Origin: Methanocella arvoryzae MRE50
GTDB taxonomy: Archaea > Halobacteriota > Methanocellia > Methanocellales > Methanocellaceae
Direction: 5' to 3'
Assembly: GCF_000063445.1 (NCBI RefSeq)
Contig: NC_009464.1
Span: 682,001 to 746,000, forward strand
Length of the DNA: 64,000 nucleotides
Shown: piece after piece, positions 59,265 to 64,000 of the stretch
How the letters are laid out: each line of letters opens with the position of its first letter
How positions within the stretch are numbered: position 1 is the first letter of the stretch
The notes under the pieces: generated by a model
Databases searched by the model: none
Seen by the model: only the letters and a program-made list of their open reading frames with translations
Told to the model about the DNA's origin: nothing
Translations under genes and position numbers: made by a program

Positions 59265-59894
59265 TTAGCCTACCCCTGCCCAGACGCTTACGAGAGTCGC
59301 GTTACTGTCATACTCCCATGTTACCTGGCGCTTATCGAGGGTCCTCAGGAACGATAAGGACTTATTATAAGCGTTGATGCTGCCACTTTCGTTAAGGGTC
59401 CAGAGGACGTTGACCATGGCAACGTCAGTCTTGCCGACGTTGTAGACGTCGATGGTCAGGAGATTGTCGGTCCTGCCATCGGGCAGCACCTTAGGTTCGA
59501 CACGATAGGTGTACGAGACTGCCGGATCGGCCTCCAGGAAGGTGTTCAGCCGGTTGTCCACGAGGCTGCTCTTGTTCAGCAACGCGTTGTACAGCTCGGA
59601 CACGTTGTCATAATTTGCTTTGATAGAGAGATAATCGTCAGTCTGACGGTTGAAGTTAGCGTTCAGCGTGGCATAGTCGGCGCTGATCTGGCTGAAGTTC
59701 ACGCTTAACGCATCGTATTCGGCCTGTTTTTCCAGTATCGCCGCCTCCTGCGCTTTGTTCGTCGAGAACAGGGCAAACGTTACGGCACCCAGTACAATGA
59801 CGATCAGTACCAGTACAATCACAATCTTGCCTTCGATCGAGCCGCTGAAGGCGCCCTGGCCTCCGCTTAACGGTTTATACTTTTTACCGTCCAT
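59265..59894 (-). CDS. Membrane-anchored coiled-coil protein
   Basis: 209 residues. A helix at about 22-46 (GKIVIVLVLIVIVLGAVTFA) is followed by a coiled coil (about 47-115; EKQAEYDALSVNFSQISADY, NFNRQTDDYLSIKANYDNVS) and a beta-sandwich C-domain (YRVEPKVLPDGRTDNLLTID). Unknown; it resembles archaeal surface or secretion-associated stalk proteins. TATA (CAAAATTATATAGG, 59924-59937, minus) about 30-40 bases upstream. Single gene with terminator. Confidence 0.65.
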   Translation of the reverse strand: MDGKKYKPLSGGQGAFSGSIEGKIVIVLVLIVIVLGAVTFALFSTNKAQEAAILEKQAEYDALSVNFSQISADYATLNANFNRQTDDYLSIKANYDNVSELYNALLNKSSLVDNRLNTFLEADPAVSYTYRVEPKVLPDGRTDNLLTIDVYNVGKTDVAMVNVLWTLNESGSINAYNKSLSFLRTLDKRQVTWEYDSNATLVSVWAGVG

Positions 59895-60077
59895 ATTCCG
59901 TCCCCATGTGCCTTACTACTTACTCCTATATAATTTTGCGGTAACTGAGGAGATACAGGTTTACCGGACCGGCGCCGGATTTCGAGCCGCAATGGTGTAA
60001 TCCTGCCCTGCTCACGGCAAAGCCTTGACCAAAATGATTTATAGCCGGTGAGATACTAAATACGCAGTGGTGTATCA

Positions 60078-61028
60078 ATGGACAAGCTTGCACTTGTCAC
60101 CAGAAACGTAGAAGAAGTGGTGACTATAGACGAACTGAAGAGCCTGATGGATGCCAACCCGCACCCGAAGGTCTACGTCGGCTATGAGCCCAGTGGCAAC
60201 ATCCACCTGGGTCACATGATTACTGTAAACAAGCTTATCGACTGCCAGAACGCAGGGTTCGAAGTGACCGTCCTGCTGGCAGATCTTCACGCCTATCTCA
60301 ACCGCAAGGGCACGATGGAGGAGATCGCAAAGATCGCCGAGTACAACAAGCGCTGCTTTATCGCCATGGGCCTTAGCGAGGACAGGACGAGGTTCGTGCT
60401 GGGCACGAGCTACCAGCTATCCCCGAAGTACGAGACGGATGTCCTGAGGCTGGCCTGCGACACTACCCTCAACAGGGCCCGCAGGAGCATGGACGAAGTA
60501 TCCAGGGACGCGGAAGACCCGAGAGTATCCCAGATGGTCTACCCGCTGATGCAGGCGCTGGACATCGCCTACCTCGACGTCGACGTGGCCATGGGCGGCA
60601 TCGACCAGCGCAAAATCCACATGCTGGCCAGAGAATCCCTCCCGTCGCTCGGGTACAAGAGCCCGATCTGCCTCCACACTCCGATCCTGCTCGGGCTGGA
60701 CGGCACCAAGATGTCGTCGAGCAAGGGTAACAACATCAGCGTGGACGAGCCGGCAGAGTCCGTGACGAAGAAGATCGAGAAGGCGTTCTGCCCCATCGGC
60801 GTCACCGAAAACAACCCGGTGCTGGACCTCTTCAGGTACCACATATTCATGAAGTACGACAGCATCACGATCGAGCGGCCCGAGAAACACGGCGGCAACA
60901 TTACCTTCGATAGCTATGAGGCACTTCGCAACGACTTTGCGGAGAAGAAGGTACACCCGATGGACCTCAAGAAGGCGGCAGCGAAGTACATGAACCAGAT
61001 ACTCGAGGCCGTCAGAAGCCGAATGTAA
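60078..61028 (+). CDS. tyrS: Tyrosyl-tRNA synthetase
   Basis: 316 residues, the short archaeal form. VYVGYEPSGNIHLGHMITVN holds the HIGH-like H-L-G-H; the KMSKS-like loop is LDGTKMSSSKGNNISVDE. Other conserved residues are in DLHAYLNRKG and MGGIDQRKIHMLARE. There is no separate C-terminal anticodon domain, as is usual in archaea. Own promoter (GATTTATAGCC, about 60034) and GTGGTG ribosome site. The aIF1A gene follows 71 bases later. Confidence 0.95.
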   Translation: MDKLALVTRNVEEVVTIDELKSLMDANPHPKVYVGYEPSGNIHLGHMITVNKLIDCQNAGFEVTVLLADLHAYLNRKGTMEEIAKIAEYNKRCFIAMGLSEDRTRFVLGTSYQLSPKYETDVLRLACDTTLNRARRSMDEVSRDAEDPRVSQMVYPLMQALDIAYLDVDVAMGGIDQRKIHMLARESLPSLGYKSPICLHTPILLGLDGTKMSSSKGNNISVDEPAESVTKKIEKAFCPIGVTENNPVLDLFRYHIFMKYDSITIERPEKHGGNITFDSYEALRNDFAEKKVHPMDLKKAAAKYMNQILEAVRSRM

Positions 61029-61099
61029 GGTATAATTAGACAAATTCATATATTAGCATCGCTTTAAAGCATCTAAATCGAAACAGAAGTGGTGATAAA

Positions 61100-61420
61100 C
61101 TGAACAGGCCAAACAGAAATGAGCCCACAGTTGGCGAAGGCGAGCAGTTTACCAGAGTCCGCACTCCTAACAAGAGGGATGGCGAACTCCTCGGCACCGT
61201 TACCAACATGCTGGGCGCTAACAGGGTCGTCGTCCACTGCACTGACGGCGTTACCAGAATGTGCCGGATACCGGGCAAGATCAAGAAGAGGATATGGATC
61301 CGCGAAGGCGACGTAGTCATCGTCGTACCCTGGGAATTCCAGAACGACAAGGCCGACGTAATCTGGCGGTATACTCAGCCCCAGGTCGACTGGCTGCAAA
61401 AGAAGGGCTTCCTGTCTTGA
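61100..61420 (+). CDS. Translation initiation factor aIF1A, CUG start proposed
   Basis: 106 residues if started at CTG 61100. Sequence: (M)[20 protein letters not shown], then [20 protein letters not shown] and the OB fold [56 protein letters not shown]. The conserved R-V-R-T-P block lies before the first ATG (61208), and no ATG, GTG or TTG occurs in frame between the stop at 61037 and 61208. GGTGAT stands exactly three bases before the CTG, the same geometry as several ATG/GTG genes here. aIF1A stabilises the initiation complex with aIF2 and mRNA. Confidence 0.88.
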   Translation: MNRPNRNEPTVGEGEQFTRVRTPNKRDGELLGTVTNMLGANRVVVHCTDGVTRMCRIPGKIKKRIWIREGDVVIVVPWEFQNDKADVIWRYTQPQVDWLQKKGFLS

Positions 61421-61663
61421 GCCAGAGAAAGGATTGTAGTGATCAACTAAAAACAGTTTATCACCAAAACAAACCTTGTGAAAAAAGATCAACGGCATGG
61501 CGCCAGACATCCAAACAAAGGACGGCGCCAGCCAATACTCGTTTTCTAAGAAAAGCTCACGAGCATACCAGACCTTCGCTCTCAAGCCACAACGATAATA
61601 TTATACAGGTTGGGCTTAAAAGATATCTCGAATGAGGCCTGATCGTAGGCGACAGGGGCATTT
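61421..61663 (+). other. Spacer between aIF1A and the RQC-HRDC gene
   Basis: No gene seen; the sequence is A-rich. A short inverted repeat GGCGCCAG/GACGGCGCC-like (about 61499-61529) is present. Promoter-like elements are weak. Confidence 0.35.
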
Positions 61664-61666
61664 GTG

Positions 61667-62719
61667 ATGTCTACACTGGACGATTTTATAGAAACAACTG
61701 TCGACGGAACCGAGGCTTCTAAGACTATTATCGAGTGCATCCGCCAGCTTCAGTGGCCATATGGCGCCACCCATATCGGCCAGGTCATCGCTGGTAAAAA
61801 GCTCAAGAAAGTGCTGGACCAGAAGCATGATCAGCTGCCAGTTTTCGGCATCGGCAGCCAATATTCCGCAGATCAGTGGAAAGCCTGGGTGAACGAACTG
61901 GTCGCTCAGGGCTATTTGACTAGAGAGCCGGGGCTGTATCCAGTTATAACTCTCAACGAGCGGAGCGTCGAGATTGCGGATGGCATTGCCAGAGTTCAGT
62001 TGAGCAAGCCTGTAGAGGTAAAAGTGGCCGAGCCGAAACCGGTAGAAGTTAAATCAGAGGGTCTGCCTGCTACGTACGATCTCAAGCTCTACGAGGTACT
62101 CCGGCTATGGCGCAATCGTCTCGCAGAAGAGCAGCAGAACCCACCTTACGTCATCCTCACCAACGGCGACATCAAGGCCATCTGCTCTCTCTATCCGATG
62201 TCGATCGACGAGCTCACGGCCATCAAGGGCATCGGCCCCAGAAAGGCGCAGAACTACGGAGAAGCCATCCTGGACATGGTCAGCGCCCACGTGAGCGAAA
62301 ACGGCATCGTAATGGGCAGCACGCTGGCTGAACCTCCGAAGGACGAGCCCAGTCCATGGGGAAACGATCCTCTGGAAGCGGCATACAACATGCAGGAGTA
62401 TATACAGTCGCTGCAGGATGAACTAAAAAAGACAAAGGAAGAGCTGGAAGCCCTGTACGAGCGGATTGCAGCCTCCGGCCAGATAGAGTCAGAGCAGTAC
62501 AGACTTTTCACGGAAGAGAAATACAGGCGGTCGATCGATCAACAGTTGTTCTACAGCCGGTACCCGGAGATTTTCCTGAGGAACGCTAAAATTACCCTGA
62601 CCAGCGCCCAGAAAGAGGTCCCGCCCGAGGCGTTAGAGCCGTACATAATCAGAGAGGCTCACACAGCCTATAAAGTTGAGAAAAGAGGCCATGAATCGGC
62701 AGATCAGGAAAGGCCTTGA
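61667..62719 (+). CDS. RQC-HRDC protein: RecQ C-terminal half without helicase
   Basis: 350 residues. Residues 1-110 match the RQC winged helix of RecQ (EASKTIIECIRQLQWPYGAT, HIGQVIAGKKLKKVLDQKHD, QLPVFGIGSQYSADQWKAWV, LVAQGYLTREPGLYPVITL). An acidic/Lys-Pro linker leads to an HRDC domain (about 150-215; YDLKLYEVLRLWRNRLAEEQ, IDELTAIKGIGPRKAQNYGE). The last 130 residues are coiled coil (LQDELKKTKEELEALYERIA) and charged. No helicase motor is encoded in frame or nearby. It likely binds DNA structures. GTG 61664 is an alternative start. Confidence 0.8.
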   Translation: MSTLDDFIETTVDGTEASKTIIECIRQLQWPYGATHIGQVIAGKKLKKVLDQKHDQLPVFGIGSQYSADQWKAWVNELVAQGYLTREPGLYPVITLNERSVEIADGIARVQLSKPVEVKVAEPKPVEVKSEGLPATYDLKLYEVLRLWRNRLAEEQQNPPYVILTNGDIKAICSLYPMSIDELTAIKGIGPRKAQNYGEAILDMVSAHVSENGIVMGSTLAEPPKDEPSPWGNDPLEAAYNMQEYIQSLQDELKKTKEELEALYERIAASGQIESEQYRLFTEEKYRRSIDQQLFYSRYPEIFLRNAKITLTSAQKEVPPEALEPYIIREAHTAYKVEKRGHESADQERP

Positions 62720-62735
62720 GAAACTGTGCGGCCGA

Positions 62736-63109
62736 TTACACGGGAGATCGGGGCTGCCGTATCTTGACAAATATGTTATAGATACCAAGAAGAACAAAGA
62801 AACCCCATAACAGGGCAGCTAAGAGCAGTAGTGCCCTCATGTAGCTGTTTTTTACGCTAAATGCGAGTAAGATGGCCACGAACAGCATGATAACTATCCC
62901 GAATACCCCTATCGCCCGCTCCCACATTTTCAGTTGCCGGCCTACCAGCCAGATTAAAATGAAGCCGCCCAGTAAGAGCATAATCGTACCATTAAGCGGA
63001 TTTCCTGCGATTACAGCATAAACTCCTATTGCTACCGTGATTAACCAATGATCGCGCCCAGAATAGCACCGATTTTTTGTGTATGCGGAAGGCTCCCGGG
63101 GACGATCAT
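62736..63109 (-). pseudogene. Small membrane protein gene with a -1 frameshift
   Basis: Starts at ATG 63109, which overlaps the previous stop as ATGA and follows GGGAGGT. Frame 0 reads MIVPGSLPHTQKIGAILGAI, then IG and a TAA at about 63042. The -1 frame continues from LITVAIGVYAVIAGNPLNGT to the stop at 62736 with three more helices and FFVLLGIYNIFVKIRQP. The joined product aligns along its length with the paralogue at 63372-63758. So one base appears to be missing around 63042; mutation or sequence error are likely, and the tail may still be made from a later start. Confidence 0.6.
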
Positions 63110-63351
63110 CTGAGACGGATACCTCCCATGCTTCGACCCCTGGTCCATATACTCGCAATATTAAGGGCAAAGTATACAAAGATCATTGGTACGACCCACG
63201 CCGGCCATTTACCCAGCAGGAACCAGCCAGTTAGCAGGATAGCGGGTATACCGATGAATTCAAACACTAGATATAGCAGGGCATATGGTTTTATGTGAGC
63301 ATCGTAGAACTCGTCGGGGCTCATTTGCCGGGGATCTTTGGTTTCAGGCAT
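63106..63351 (-). CDS. Small two-span membrane protein
   Basis: 81 residues from ATG 63351 (MPETKDPRQMSPDEFYDAHI). A short polar N-terminus with a SPDEFYDAH segment precedes helices at about 22-46 (LLYLVFEFIGIPAILLTGWF) and 48-68 (WVVPMIFVYFALNIASIW). GGTGGT stands upstream of the ATG. GTG 63375 would overlap the preceding gene. Unknown; second gene of the three-gene membrane operon. Confidence 0.6.
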   Translation of the reverse strand: MPETKDPRQMSPDEFYDAHIKPYALLYLVFEFIGIPAILLTGWFLLGKWPAWVVPMIFVYFALNIASIWTRGRSMGGIRLR

Positions 63352-63371
63352 CAGTAGACCACCCTCATTAG

Positions 63372-63758
63372 TCACCCGTTCTCAGATCGTTCGAGCGGCT
63401 GCTTCTTAATAAACACATTATAGGCCCCTATCAGCACAATAAAGCTCCAGGCTATAGTCAGTAATAGCATAATTCCCTTCAGGTACAAGTTTTCTGTGAC
63501 AAGTATAACCGATGCCCCAAGTAGAATGCCAAGGGTAAGGGATAGTACCGCAAGCGGACGCTGGTATTGCTTCGCATATTTACCTGCAAGAAGACTAAGA
63601 ACGAAGCAAATCGGCATTAACATTAATACAAATTGGGGATAGTTGCCAGTAGCGATCAGGACAAAAAAGTTAAACCCGAGGATAGGAATCATCCCAAGGA
63701 TGCACAATAAGATCAAGATATTTTTAACTGACACGTTCACTACTCCATGAGATACCAC
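63372..63758 (-). CDS. Four-span membrane protein, paralogue of the frameshifted gene
   Basis: Up to 128 residues. Hydrophobic segments at about 14-37 (LILLCILGMIPILGFNFFVL), 43-58, 68-86 and 93-117, then KKQPLERSENG. The end SFIVLIGAYNVFIKKQP matches FFVLLGIYNIFVKIRQP of 62736-63109. The start is unclear: GTG at 63758, 63740 or 63734. Not recognised. First gene of the operon. Confidence 0.6.
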   Translation of the reverse strand: MVSHGVVNVSVKNILILLCILGMIPILGFNFFVLIATGNYPQFVLMLMPICFVLSLLAGKYAKQYQRPLAVLSLTLGILLGASVILVTENLYLKGIMLLLTIAWSFIVLIGAYNVFIKKQPLERSENG

Positions 63759-64000
63759 CAGTCAATTACAAGCTAATGAGACATAATAATTATGCCACTA
63801 TGCCCATAATTATCTGAAAAATAAAAATGTTGCTCTTCCTCAATTTTGGACGGTTTACCGAAACCTGTTCTCACATTGTGCATGATCAGATCAGATCCCT
63901 GTCAAGGATGGGGACCAGGGATGGTTTCACGGAGATGAGCTTTTTAGCCGCCAAGCTCGCCAAGAGGCCAAGGCCGCCAAGAAATATGGGTGATACTAAA
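63759..64000. other. Non-coding end of window with one repeat arm
   Basis: AT-rich until about 63880. GCCGCCAAGCTCGCCAAGAG and on (63947-63981) is a GCCAAG-type repeat resembling one arm of the hairpin at 38190-38258; its partner arm may lie beyond the window. Confidence 0.4.

Noticed and set aside
61208-61420. aIF1A starting at ATG 61208
   Set aside because: This would remove the conserved R-V-R-T-P region and part of the OB fold's first strand.

Overview
The window is archaeal chromosomal DNA, most likely from a methanogen related to Methanocella or Methanosarcina. Direct signs are genes for Alba, aMBF1, the proteasome-activating nucleotidase PAN, type II methionine aminopeptidase, archaeal TyrRS, aIF1A, GatCAB and an archaetidylinositol-phosphate-type synthase. 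TATA boxes of the TTTATATA kind stand about 25-35 bases before many genes, and Shine-Dalgarno sites often read GGTGAT followed by three bases and the start codon. Small families typical of methanogens (MTH865-like, DUF356-like, DUF531-like) also occur. The genus is inference; no rRNA, tRNA or methanogenesis operon is present to fix it.

Layout. 0-5.2 kb (mostly minus strand): AT-rich secreted protein, pilin-like surface protein with Ig domains, J-domain protein, EEP nuclease with a secreted partner, class II amidotransferase. 5.3-13.9 kb: methyltransferases, lipoprotein acetolactate decarboxylase, yeast-type cytosine deaminase, second EEP nuclease, a MITE-like element, PrsW-type protease, small lipoprotein. 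14-20.7 kb: response regulator-PAS-PAS gene split by a -1 shift at a textbook slippery site, a 23-bp tandem array, two TPR genes, an IS1634/IS4-like transposase, a purine/pyrimidine inverted repeat, an MFS exporter. 20.8-26.6 kb: membrane proteins, a redox operon (glutaredoxin plus ferredoxin:disulfide reductase-rubredoxin), an M48 protease, Alba. 26.7-37.5 kb is a core block: hisC-AK6-CDP-alcohol transferase, aMBF1 divergent from PAN, Sua5, MetAP, nucleotidyltransferase, degenerate Cas4-like protein, NfeD-SPFH pair, Cys-less peroxiredoxin-like protein. 37.5-45.4 kb: DUF531, a repeat-rich gap, M50-like protease, polyprenyl synthase facing a UbiA prenyltransferase, a surface beta-propeller, a HTH-DDTD protein. 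45.4-52.1 kb is one compact operon asnB-gatC-gatA-gatB-topA. 52.3-56.1 kb is an AT-rich surface-protein island (transglutaminase-like and PGF-tailed proteins) bounded by approximate direct repeats. 56.1-63.8 kb: GT2, purB, GDPD, TyrS, aIF1A, a RecQ-tail protein without helicase, and three small membrane genes, one frameshifted.

How the genes work together. The core blocks serve translation and its quality control (TyrS, aIF1A, GatCAB/AsnB, Sua5, MetAP, AK6), protein turnover (PAN, M48, M50, PrsW, SPFH/NfeD) and ether-lipid and isoprenoid synthesis. Accessory blocks hold surface proteins, stand-alone redox proteins and several families of long inverted repeats.

Most notable: aIF1A seems to start at CUG behind a well-placed ribosome site; a second CUG start is likely in the disulfide reductase gene; an A AAA AAC heptamer with a downstream stem lies exactly where the response regulator frame breaks; a 488-bp element has perfect 18-bp terminal repeats and an internal near-perfect palindrome whose arms recur 19 kb away; and a tandem array carries a TATA-like motif and a small hairpin in every unit.
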